Origin: Zeus faber
Taxonomy: Eukaryota; Chordata; Actinopteri; Zeiformes; Zeidae
Direction of reading: 5' to 3'
DNA length: 64,000 nucleotides
Assembly (NCBI GenBank): GCA_960531495.1
Contig: OY482862.1
Span: 1-64,000, forward strand
In this document: piece after piece, positions 15,501 through 24,453 of the stretch
Layout of the letters: every line of letters begins with the position of its first letter
Numbering within the stretch: position 1 is the first letter of the stretch
Made by a program: the position numbers and the translations under genes
The notes under the pieces: model-generated
Database searches by the model: none
What the model was told of the DNA's origin: nothing
What the model saw: the letters and a program-made list of their open reading frames with translations, nothing else

Positions 15501-17796
15501 AAGTACAGCCAGAGAGGGCAGCCTACAATTATCACAATACAACAGTATAGGTTGCCTTCTCTTAGTCAGTCATAAAATGGCTCAAACCAACTATAACCCA
15601 AACACCAAAATAAGCCAAAGTACATTAAATCAAACACGCCGCTACTCCAACTATCAACGTCACAAAACCTAAACAGTGCCTCAGCGACAAGAATCCTCCG
15701 AAATCGGGATCTCCTTACATTTGAGTTTTCAGTGACCACGGTCATTGTCCCTGGCTGATTTATCTACGCTAGAATGCACGGTGGACTCTGCCACTGTTAC
15801 TACTACAGATGCTGCGTTCAAGTCATGTGGGAATACACGTTCAAAACGACTTGCTGCTTTCTGCTCTTCGTAACATCTTTTTTTTTTATATCCACAATTA
15901 CCTTTGAACTTAAATAAATTTGGAAAGGCTTTGAACAAAAGTGGGAGCTAAAGGACGTAATGTACCTGAAATGTTGTATGTTTCAAAGTTAATAAAAACA
16001 ATGTATGAATGAAATGTGTGCTTATTCACATAACTGATAACATTGTGTATACTGTATATATGATAATTTCCAAAAGGTACAATGCCTCATTGCATTGGTC
16101 ATACTCATTTTTTTCTATTTTCAGAAATACAATTGTGTGATTGTAACAAAAGAGCTTGAGTGCACTTTTTGTTAACAGAGCCATTTTATTTGTTTTGGTT
16201 GTTTTTATTTTAGGATACTTTAATATTTTGAAATGAAAATGTCTGAATATTCTGAAGAATAAAAAGTTAATTGCTATTTAAAAGGGTGTACATCCATTAT
16301 TATGCCATTATATTATTATATCATTGGCAAAATGTGGTCGTAAAATGACATTGTTTTTCGCAATTATTTCTGGGACAATATATTGTCCAACGAAAGTAAT
16401 TATCGTGACATGACTATGTATTACAAACGATTAAATCGTAAATCTGCCCAAGCCTATAAGATGCCACCCAGCTTAAGTAAAGCTTCTTCTATTTATGACC
16501 CATGCAACAGACCACCCCTTCAGGTAAACGCGGCAATGTGACTACTACAAATTAGCATGTCAATGTTGAACTCTATGTGAAAGCATCATGGCAAATATGG
16601 GTGGGGTAAGAAATAAAGTTGTTGATGCCACATCTATTCTGCACTGACCAAACTGTGACACCAGCATCAGGCACCAGCATCAGGCACGAAAACAGCACTC
16701 AAATCTGTATCCAAATCCAAGTGATTATAAACCACCAGCTTTTGTACCCTATTCCTCCTCGGGTCCCTGATTCCTTCCGTTCTCAAATTCTATCCTCATA
16801 CCACACAAGCTTACAAAAATTGTCCTGTCTTTGAGGTTTGACATCAAATGCCATCAGGGGCAGATATAGAGATTAAATACTTTAATGGCAATGACCATCA
16901 AAAGGCAGAGACAGTAACAGTAGTATTTCATTTCAATAATTCCAAAAATAAATTGGTATAAAAATAATTGAAGGACCAATATCAGAGTCAAGGAAACGAT
17001 GCCAACATTTTACATGTCTGATCCTGCATCCCTAGAACACAGGTGGTTGACCGATGCGGTTAAATGGCCGATGTTGATATTTAGAGAGCAGGATAACATA
17101 TATAATGCTATATAGTTGCCTTTTTTTTCTCCCCTTCATCTGACAAAAACTATTCTATAATAACAACAAATGACAAAACTGCTTAACTTAAATCAACATT
17201 TAACATATTTTATTGTCCGCATTGCCTCTGCAGTGCATTTAATTAAAATTAAGAAAAAAAGTCCATGTGCCTTTTATGTTCTGTGTTAATGTGAAGTATT
17301 TCATAACAGCACTCCTGCTGTTTTCTTTCAAATCCAGTCACCGAGGCTCTTGCCATCTTTAATGGGCTAACACCATAACAAATGAATGAGACAATGGAGA
17401 CAGCGAGTAAGAGGAGGCGGGGCTATGTGGGCACTAGCTGTGGGAGAGAAGAGCCAGAGGAAGCAGCTGGTACTGGTATATTGCGGGTGGAAAATCAGTA
17501 TTGGAACAATATCAAATATTCAGAATCTTTATGTATAGAAAAATCTGTATTTCTGCCAACAATAGTCTGCAGAAATGTTATCGGCCTCATGAGTGCGGGC
17601 ACGGGCAGATATCTCAAAATGTGCAAATATCGGCCCAATTAATCGGTCAACCCCTATTTAGTGGTAATACAATGGAAATACAGCTGTTATCTGCAGTCTG
17701 CTACCCCCCCCCCCATGTCATACATTTGCAGATAGACAATGTAATTGAAATGTGTGTTATTCTGTCATTGAACAACAAAAACATTCCATGTCATAG

Positions 17797-17838
<42 letters not shown>

Positions 17839-18814
17839 CATACATACATACATATACACACACACACACCTAATTCAAAAAAATGTATTAATAATTTTCA
17901 ACCCTTTGCAACCCTGGAAACCCGCAGACGCACCGTTCCTTCGACTTCGATGAGTATACCGCTTTTTGACGAGGTAATCTTGTAGATGTCGGAGAACATC
18001 TCGTCACCTGCAACAGGATTAAAAAACAAACGATGGAACCTATATTAATTGCGTCACGGTAGTGCCGGGGTGTCTGGTTTCCTAGATCCGATATAGCATA
18101 TTAATATACATTGTTATCAAAAAGTACTCAGTCGTACTATCAATTTGTTAAATAAAGCCACAATATATATTCTTAAATAGAACAGCCAACCTTTTCATAG
18201 AGACAGTTTTGCTTCAATAGTTCACAGCAGTCTATGGCCTACTATCGTGTTCATCTGCACCTCCCCAAAAAAGGACAATTTTCCGCACTTGCTATAAAAG
18301 CATCTGGGGATGTGGAACCCGTTTGGCTGTACGGGTCGTTAAAACAGGGTAGTGTTTCTTTGTGTTTCCACTGTATTTCACCATTTAGCGAAAACCAATA
18401 GTGGCTCCGACTCCATTTTCTTCCTCCCGCCCGCCACGAGGCACACACAAACACCACACCGGCGAAGAAGTTACCGGCCCTGCGTTGCTCCCGTCTCTTA
18501 GATCGAAGAAAGTTTTCTTTAACCGGGATTTGTCGTCACTTTCACAAGAACACGCCAGATAAGGACGCGTTAGTCGCTACAAAGCTATCTGTTTGTTTCT
18601 AGTTAACGTTAGCTAAGTTTAGTTAATGGAAAACGGCTCGCATGCGGCTAATAGTTGGGGCCTCTAAATTAGAGGCGCTGGCTATCATGCTTTAGGCCCA
18701 GTTAAACCCAGTCGTTAATCGAAAAAGCAGCGGTAAGTCGCTCGATTGGTTGAACAGTAGGTCCCGCACAAATGGACAGTTCGTACCGGAGATGATGTCC
18801 CGGTAGATTATCAT
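12516..18814 (-). CDS. tpt1: Translationally controlled tumour protein (TCTP), complete
   Basis: TCTP/fortilin is an abundant, conserved cytosolic protein tied to growth, anti-apoptosis, microtubule and calcium binding; its mRNA belongs to the TOP class. Coding exons: 18814-18787, 18007-17934, 15229-15045, 14955-14850, 12847-12731 and 12518-12516. All junctions are GT-AG, phases agree, total 513 nt (170 aa), no internal stop. The N-terminus [20 protein letters not shown], mid-part [13 protein letters not shown] and VSGVDIVLN, and C-terminus [11 protein letters not shown] are diagnostic, including the last Cys. The final exon contributes only the TAA stop, placed directly after its acceptor AG. 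Odd points: one residue shorter than human at the EG-(N)-IDD site, Gln where human has PLK-site Ser46, and Val instead of Glu after GGNASA. ranbp2 lies upstream in the same direction. Whether this is the only or a duplicated fish tpt1 cannot be decided here. Confidence 0.96.
12848..14849 (-). other. tpt1 intron 4 (2.0 kb)
   Basis: Non-coding. It holds unassigned sequence; 13860-14150 is richer in CpG and looks like a worn coding fragment (Ser/Asp-rich frames) that I cannot place. I looked for an H/ACA snoRNA, because mammalian TPT1 hosts one, and saw no convincing H and ACA boxes. Confidence 0.4.
15230..17040 (-). other. tpt1 intron 2, unassigned part
   Basis: A hAT-like end (caggggctcccaaccttttcc near 15378) without a visible partner end, followed by AT-rich DNA. 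A 69-codon minus frame at 15938-15729 is not recognised and not supported as a gene. Confidence 0.35.
17041..17655. mobile_element. hAT-like non-autonomous element in tpt1 intron 2
   Basis: The ends aggtggttgaccgat (17041) and, reversed, aggggttgaccgatt (17655) form inverted repeats, each followed about 12 bp further in by ggccgat or gggccgat. The 615 bp between encode nothing recognisable. Class (hAT) is inferred from the end sequence; no clean 8-bp duplication is seen, so it is old. Confidence 0.6.
17800..17869. repeat. (TA)n-(CATA)n-(CA)n compound microsatellite
   Basis: Simple repeat 65 bp downstream of tpt1 exon 2 within intron 2: about 17 TA units, then tacatacata, then a short CA run. 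Confidence 0.95.
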
Positions 18815-18960
18815 TTCGTCGGATTGTTGTTAAAACGGTCAGCGACAAAAGCTCCGGAGCCTCGCACCCCAAGAGGATGTGAACAGAAAAGACAGACTCG
18901 GCCTGGAGGCTGAACGTTTAGGAGTTGATGACGTCGGCCTCTACTTCTTCTTCTGGATTA
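18815..18960 (-). promoter_or_regulatory. tpt1: tpt1 5' UTR and probable core promoter
   Basis: Reading upstream of the ATG on the minus strand, a pyrimidine run beginning cttttgtcgctgacc about 50 nt before the ATG is a plausible TOP start, as expected for a TOP mRNA. A TGACGTC core (a CRE-like site, 18929-18935) lies about 115 nt upstream of the ATG; mammalian TPT1 promoters carry CREs. No clear TATA box is seen at the expected spacing. The initiation point is inferred, not shown. Confidence 0.45.
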
Positions 18961-19374
18961 TTGCTCGAGAGACTACACGGAAGATGGGCGTTGCTGCCCC
19001 CCTACGGTGTAAAAAAAAAACCGTTACAAAAAACTCGGTGGAACTACACCAGGAGCATTGGCACAGTGGGCGCGACGCGGATGTACACACGTTTTAAACT
19101 ATGGAGCGCCATTTGAGTCAATATTTATAATATAATAAATACATATGTCTATGAAATGGATAAATTAGGAAATACATGTGTAAATAAATGTAAATATATA
19201 TAAATGATTAAATATAGTTAAATATATATTTTATATATATTGGTTTTTCAAAATACGATTTTCCTTTTTTCAGGGGAATTTTATTTAATAATGCCACATT
19301 TAAAAATATCAGTGCACTTTTATTTCATAATGTCACATTTCCATTACGTATATGGAAATGAATGGGTATCTCAG

Positions 19375-19690
19375 ATTCAGAGCCGACGGAGAGAAGGGGA
19401 GCCAGGCCGGTGCGGACCATTGGCGCTCTCCTACGCAACAGTGCTAGGTGTGGTTGCTCGGAGGTGGTCCTCAGCTCCCGATACCTCCTCTGTTGGAGCC
19501 AGGGGCCGGAAGGAGGTGGAGCCAGTCACGGTGGAGGGCCACCACCCGGTTCCACTTGATCAGCCGCAACCTGTACACCATGTCCGACAGCTGTTCCAGC
19601 ACAGTGAAAGGGCCAGCCCACTGGCTCGACAGCTTGGGGGAGAGGCCCTTCTTTCTCTCCTGGGTCCCGGGTGCAAGGTCCGCCCCCCCC
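19375..19690 (-). mobile_element. Ty3/gypsy integrase C-terminal fragment
   Basis: One minus frame reads about 60 residues with RKKGLSPKLSSQWAGPFTVL followed by LSDMVYRLR and VVALHRDWL. This is the GPY/F-type end of a Ty3/gypsy integrase (K-L-x-x-x-W-x-GPF, then a VxxHRDRL tail). Only this piece survives; no LTR is seen. Confidence 0.75.
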
Positions 19691-21244
19691 GCCCCCTCCC
19701 TACCCCCCCATTAATTTGCATATAAGGAATGGAAATGTTCCATTCCCACATGGGATTTACTCCATTTACCATCAGGAAGGACCCCCACCAAAAACATGCA
19801 CACATCATCTGACCAGCGATGGACACTTGGTACCAGGTCCCCAGGTGCATTGACGAATGCTGCCCACTGCTCTTGGCTGCCCCCCTGGAGGAAGGACAAG
19901 CCAGGATGGGTTAAATGCAGAGGCCACATTTCACTGGCCACCACCCCAAAAAGCATGTGCGTGTGTGTGTATGTATGTGTATGTGTATGTATACACTACT
20001 CACAAAAAGTTTGGGATATTCGGCTTTCGGGTGAAATTTCAGGATGAACCTAGAATGCACTACAATCTTTACAAGTGAACTAAATTTGACCTTCTCTAAA
20101 CTTTTGAATGTACATGTCCGACTGTTCAGTGTTTCAGTACTTTTTGCACAACTTGCTGTTCTCTCACAAGGAGCTGAACGGCAAAATTCACAACAGGTGT
20201 TTGATCCATGAATCGACCAATGCATTTCTTGGTTCAATTAGAATTGGTATTTAAACAGTCCTCTTCATCATGCTGTTCATATTTTGACATCATGAGACCA
20301 AGACGACACCTAACAATTGACCAGTAGTACCTCGCCATTGCGAGGCTTCAAACAGGATGTTCTCAGAGGGAAGTGGCCACTGAGCTGAGAGTGTCACAGA
20401 GTGTCATCAGCAGGTTGCAACAGAAATACAGAGAGACTGGAAGAGTCACAGAAAGGCATAGAAGTGGACGTCCTTTGGCCACATCCCACACTGATGAGCG
20501 CTTCATTGTGAACAGTGCCCTGTGGAACCGGATGATGAATGCCGCTCAACTCCAGGCACATTTAAGGGAGGTGAGAGGCACCCAAGTGTCACGTCAGACC
20601 ATTTGAAACCATTTACATCAGCGTGGTTTACGTGCTAGACGACCTGCAAGGGTACCTGACCACACCAGCAGCCACAGGCATCATTGTCTTGCACCGGCCA
20701 GGGAGCATTTATGCTGGACGAGGGACCAGTGGGCCCTTAGTGCCGTTCTCTGATGAAATTCGATTCACTTTGGGCAGAAAATATGGCCGCCAATGATGTT
20801 GGAGACGTTAAGAAGAGCGCTATGCATCAGCCACTTTAGTCACCAAACGAGCCTTTGGTGGTAGTAGTGTTAGTGTGTGCAGGTGTGTCTAGTCAATACA
20901 GAACTGCCCTACACTTTGTGAATGGGACGGTGACAAGCCCATACTACCTGAATAACATCATTAATCCAGTCATTGTGCCCCTGCATGAACAACACAGGCC
21001 TAATTTCATCTTCATGGACAACAATGCTCCAGCTCATCGAGATAGCATCATTAGGGAACGGCTGCTGGAGACTGGGGTACCTCAAATGGAGTTGCCTGCA
21101 CTTTCTCCAGATCTGAATCCCATAGAAAATCTATGGGATTAGCTGAGTCGCTGTGTAGAGGCTCGTTACTCTGTGCCCCAGAACCTCAATGACCTGAGGA
21201 CCACCCTTCAAGAAGAGTGGGGGGCCAGGCATCAGCAGACAATA

Positions 21245-22652
21245 CCGTATTTTCGCGACTATAAGGCGCATATAAACGTCTATTTTTTTCCTCAAAATGT
21301 GTGGCGCGCCCTATAGTGCGGTGCGTCCTATGTGTGTTCCGCGGACATAAGGCGAGGTGGCCCGAGTTGGAGGAAAGACTCGAGCGGTGGATCATCGAGC
21401 AAAGAACGAGTGGGGCGAGCGTTTCGACGGTCACTGTTCGACTAAAAGCAGTAACGCTAGCGGAAGAAATGAAAATTGAACATTTTCAAGGAGGTCCGTC
21501 GTGGTGCTTTCGTTTTATGAAACGGTGCCATTTTTCCATCCGGACCAGGACTACAGTAGCGCAGCAACGTCCGGCGGATTATAATGAAAAGCTGGCGAGC
21601 TTCCACTCCTACTGCAGCAAACACATCGCCGACAAACGCATCCAGCCAAGCCACATCACCAACATGGACGAGGTGCCGCTCACTTTCAACATCCCGGTGA
21701 ATCACACGGTGGAGAAGAAGGGGACCAGCACGGTAGCGATACACACAACGGGGTATGAAAAGGCGTCGTTTACTGTTGTGCTTGCCTGCCACGCAAATGG
21801 ACAGAAACTGCCGCCTATGGTGATTTTTAAGAGAAAGACTTTGCCTAAAGAGACTTTTCCAGCTGGAGTCGTTATTAAGGCAAATGAAAAGGGCTGGATG
21901 GATGAGGAGATGATGAAAGAGTGGCTGAGGGAGGTGTATGTAAGGAGACCAGGTGGTTTTTTCCACGCATCACCATCGCTGTTAATCTGTGACTCCATGC
22001 GTGCCCATCTCACAGCCGATGTGAAAAACAAGGTGAAACAAATGAACGCTGTGCTTGCTGTTATTCCGGGAGGTCTGACAAAGGAACTACAACCGCTCGA
22101 CATCGGTGTGAAGCGGCCGTTCAAAGTAAGGCTGCGAGCGGCGTGGGAGCGATGGATGACCGACGGAGACCACAGTTTCACGAAAAGTGGAAGGCAGCGC
22201 CGGGCAAGTTACGTCACAGTTTGCGGATGGATTGTAGATGCTTGGGGTAACGTGTCTGCTGGCACTGTTGTTCGAGCTTTCGCAAAAGCCGGCATCATTT
22301 CCGAGGAGCCCAGAAAGCACGGAAAGTGACTCTGACAGCGAAGAAGGGGAAACTGGCATGTCTGATTTAGCGCAGCGGTTTAATTCAGAAACAGAGGATG
22401 ATGACTTCGATGGGTTTGATTAATACTTTGTAATAAATACATGAATAAAGCACAAACATACTCAGTTTTGCTCCCGCTCTATTTTTAAATACGTAGTAGA
22501 GGTATTTAAACGTAGTAGAGGATATGTACCGGTATATAAAACCCGCGCCCTATAATCCGGTGCGCCTTATGTGTGTGTTAAATACAGTAATGGCACACAT
22601 AACTGAGACTGCGCCTTTTAGTACGGTGCGCCTTATGGTCGTGAAAATACGG
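21245..22652 (+). mobile_element. Pogo/Tigger-like transposon, 1408 bp
   Basis: Ends ccgtattttcgcgactataa and reversed ccgtattttcacgaccataa, extending through ggcgca (26 bp, few mismatches), flanked by TA (21243-21244, 22653-22654). Repeated gcgcc-ta and ggtgcgcctta motifs near both ends may be sub-terminal transposase sites. It sits in the C-terminal codons of the Tc1-like transposase; removing it rejoins GARHQQT to the downstream codons. Confidence 0.88.
21301..22423 (+). pseudogene. Pogo-like transposase, nearly intact, N-terminally truncated
   Basis: A single frame of 343 codons (21301-22329) covers a CENP-B-type DNA-binding helix region (KARWPELEERLERWIIEQ) and a complete DDE_1 domain. 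The catalytic acidic residues are visible: TNMDEVPLTF, LLICDSMRAHL and ELQPLDIGV, spacing of a DDxD pogo type. The usual N-terminal psq helix-turn-helix is absent; the frame begins close to the left TIR, so that part was deleted. A +1 frameshift near 22300 separates the acidic tail (SESTESDSDSEEG to DDDFDGFD, stop 22421-22423). No other breaks are seen, making this the best preserved transposase in the window. Confidence 0.8.
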
Positions 22653-23172
22653 TAAGTCGACTTGTGAACAGCATGAGACGTCGTTGTCAAGCTGTAATTG
22701 ATGCTCAAGGGCACATGACAAGTCATTGAGAGATTGACATTTTTTGTTGTGGTGTACCCACCACTGTTGTTGGCTTTTGTTTTCAATAAATTGTTTGAGA
22801 TGAGGAAATCACCATTGCATGTTTCTACTTAAATGCCCTACTTTCATAATATAATATCACTGTCGCGTGAACTTTTTACATTTTCCATAAATTTTACCCG
22901 AAAGCCAAATATCCCAAATATATAGTGTATGTATATATGCATGTGTTGTAGTGCGGTCATGTGACAAATAAAGATTCTTCTTCCTAAGTGGCCTAAAATG
23001 AATGTGGCATTATGAAGTAAAAGTCACATGGGATATGGAATTATGCTTTTTGCTTGTTTTTTTTTTTTTTTTTTAATAAAAAGTTATTTATTTAACTATA
23101 TTTACTCATGTTTATATAATAAATATATATACAGATTTATTTATATATGCAATGCCTCAAATGGAGCTCCAC

Positions 23173-23680
23173 ATGTTTCTCAAAGTGAAGTCCATGGCAC
23201 TTAGCCAGGGGCGTCCGTGAAAGGTTTTGGGGTTTTATGAAAATATTTTAATACAATATATGTATAGAAATCTCGCCAACTGCACCTCCTCACCACCGTT
23301 CGCGCGCCTGTCTCTTAAGTTCATTTCTTCAGATTTGTTTGATGATATCTTGTGTCACTACAATTTTCCATTTAATTTCACTGATCTAATCGCCGAGCAG
23401 TAATTAATAAATTCAGCCTGATCCAATGTTAAAATGTGTCCAAGAATTAAATGATGCTGCTGACAGTTCCCAGTGAGTTTTGAATGAGAAAGAAGCATTG
23501 CCACTTACATGCAGGAATTTTGTTATTACTAATCAAGTACAATAACGGAAGAAACACCTCGAAAGAAATCCCACGGATAGTTTCTAAAAACAACGGCAAG
23601 ATTTTATCATGAAGCAACTGGAAAATTGTCTCAGCAAACTAAGCAATGATTTCAACCTCGATTGTAATATTTTCCAAATA
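23173..23680. other. Intergenic DNA below ranbp2
   Basis: AT-rich, no gene recognised. It lies between the inverted-repeat element and the presumed ranbp2 poly(A) site. Confidence 0.4.
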
Positions 23681-23686
23681 TTTATT
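23681..23686 (-). terminator. ranbp2: Candidate ranbp2 polyadenylation signal
   Basis: AATAAA on the minus strand 462 nt after the ranbp2 stop codon, the first canonical hexamer I see downstream. Use is inferred only. Confidence 0.4.
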
Positions 23687-24147
23687 GAGGGTAATTTTCA
23701 ATCGTAAACCAGGTGCAATGTCCTAATCAATTTCGCTGATCCTACAATGCGAATGAGATTAATAACAGGACTGAGAAAATCTGTGTAAAAAAACAAAGGG
23801 AAAAGACAAGCATAGTATAAAGAACAGGGATGTTGTGATCAATCTTCCTTCAGTATGATGTTGAGTACGATTTTTTCAAAGCTCAAACATGCAAAAAAAT
23901 AAAATAGGCAATTAAGAAAAAAAAAGTAGTTAATTTACAGTCACACACAAAACAAACCAGCCAAAGAAATTAGAGAATTGTTGGAGATTGAAGAGGGACG
24001 ATGATCATTGCCTCGCTATTAATTTCTCTTCCTCTATGATTAGAGATTGGGTTTGGGCAGTAAAGCCTTGCTCTGAACAGAGGAGCTGACAGCAGCAGAA
24101 ATTGTTCTCCCAGAACAATCCTCCCCGGTTAACGCCACAGTGGAGTC

Positions 24148-24453
24148 CTAAAGCTGTCCACAGTCTGTAATGACAATCCTCTTGCTGGGCTTGCCAGATG
24201 CCGAGCCCAGTTTGCTCATCTGCCGCACCACGTCCATGCCGTCCTGCACCCAGCCAAATGCCACATGCTTAAAGTCCAAGTTCTCGGCCTTCTTCAGTGT
24301 GATGAAAAACTGGGAGCTGTTTGTGTCCCGCCCTCGGTTTGCCATGGACAGCAGACCCGGGCCAGTGTGCCGGATGTCAAAGTTCTCATCCTCGAACTTG
24401 CTGCCGTAGATTGATTTGCCTCCCGTGCCATCCTGGTTAGTTATGTCACCGCC
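24148..24453 (-). CDS. ranbp2: ranbp2 last exon: cyclophilin domain, C-terminal part
   Basis: Codes for [12 protein letters not shown] through ITDCGQL and the TAG stop (24148-24150), 101 residues. Landmarks of the peptidyl-prolyl isomerase fold: [20 protein letters not shown] and LDFKHVAFG. Asn replaces the active-site Trp of cyclophilin A (ENLDFKHV against EWLDGKHV); human RANBP2 also lacks that Trp, so cyclosporin binding and isomerase activity may be weak. The exon starts in phase 0 right after a CAG acceptor. Confidence 0.97.
   Translation of the reverse strand, partial: GGDITNQDGTGGKSIYGSKFEDENFDIRHTGPGLLSMANRGRDTNSSQFFITLKKAENLDFKHVAFGWVQDGMDVVRQMSKLGSASGKPSKRIVITDCGQL

Larger units (their letters stand above)
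20292..22729 (+). pseudogene. Tc1-like transposase pseudogene, interrupted
   Basis: Starts MRPRRHLTID at 20292, then a TAG (20325-20327) where the next residues should be. A long piece follows with the paired HTH (LRVSQSVISRLQQKYRETG and SGRPLATSHTDERFI). Later parts: RARRPARV, WTRDQW, the second Asp in IFMDNNAPAHRD and the Glu in LNPIENLWD. The first catalytic Asp region (SDEIRF-like, near 20755) is broken by frameshift. The C-terminal exon-like remainder after the pogo element reads SRLVNSMRRRCQAVIDAQG and stops at 22727-22729. Stops and frameshifts make it non-functional. Confidence 0.8.
19994..22927 (+). mobile_element. Tc1-like transposon, split by a pogo-like element
   Basis: Inverted ends: left cactactcacaaaaagtttg and right (reversed) cactatatatttgggatat; both continue into ggctttcgggtraaattt about 30 bp in. 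TA flanks both ends (19992-19993, 22928-22929). Without the 1.4-kb pogo insertion it is about 1.5 kb, the usual size. Confidence 0.85.
19745..22985 (+). mobile_element. SINE-like repeat, copy 2, split by a Tc1-like element
   Basis: Outer parts 19745-19992 and 22929-22985 match copy 1 at 6.9-11.4 kb, ending gtgacaaataaagattcttc. A short TG/TA-rich stretch (gtgtgtgtatgta) lies at the split point. Everything from 19994 to 22927 is a later insertion. Confidence 0.6.
19100..23172. mobile_element. Long inverted-repeat element enclosing a nested stack
   Basis: The left end (tatggagcgccatttgagtc, near 19100) and the right end reversed (tgtggagctccatttgaggc, near 23172) match, and matching continues inward about 200 bp through 'aaatatagttaaata' and 'cataatgccacatt'-like blocks (19100-19345 against 22990-23172). 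It is thus a TIR element whose interior has been filled by a gypsy fragment, a SINE-like repeat, a Tc1-like and a pogo-like transposon. Its own transposase is not recognisable, so it was probably a MITE. It starts about 285 bp upstream of the tpt1 ATG. Confidence 0.6.

Noticed and set aside
19240..19725. 161-codon + frame
   Set aside because: Antisense of the gypsy integrase fragment joined to inverted-repeat sequence.
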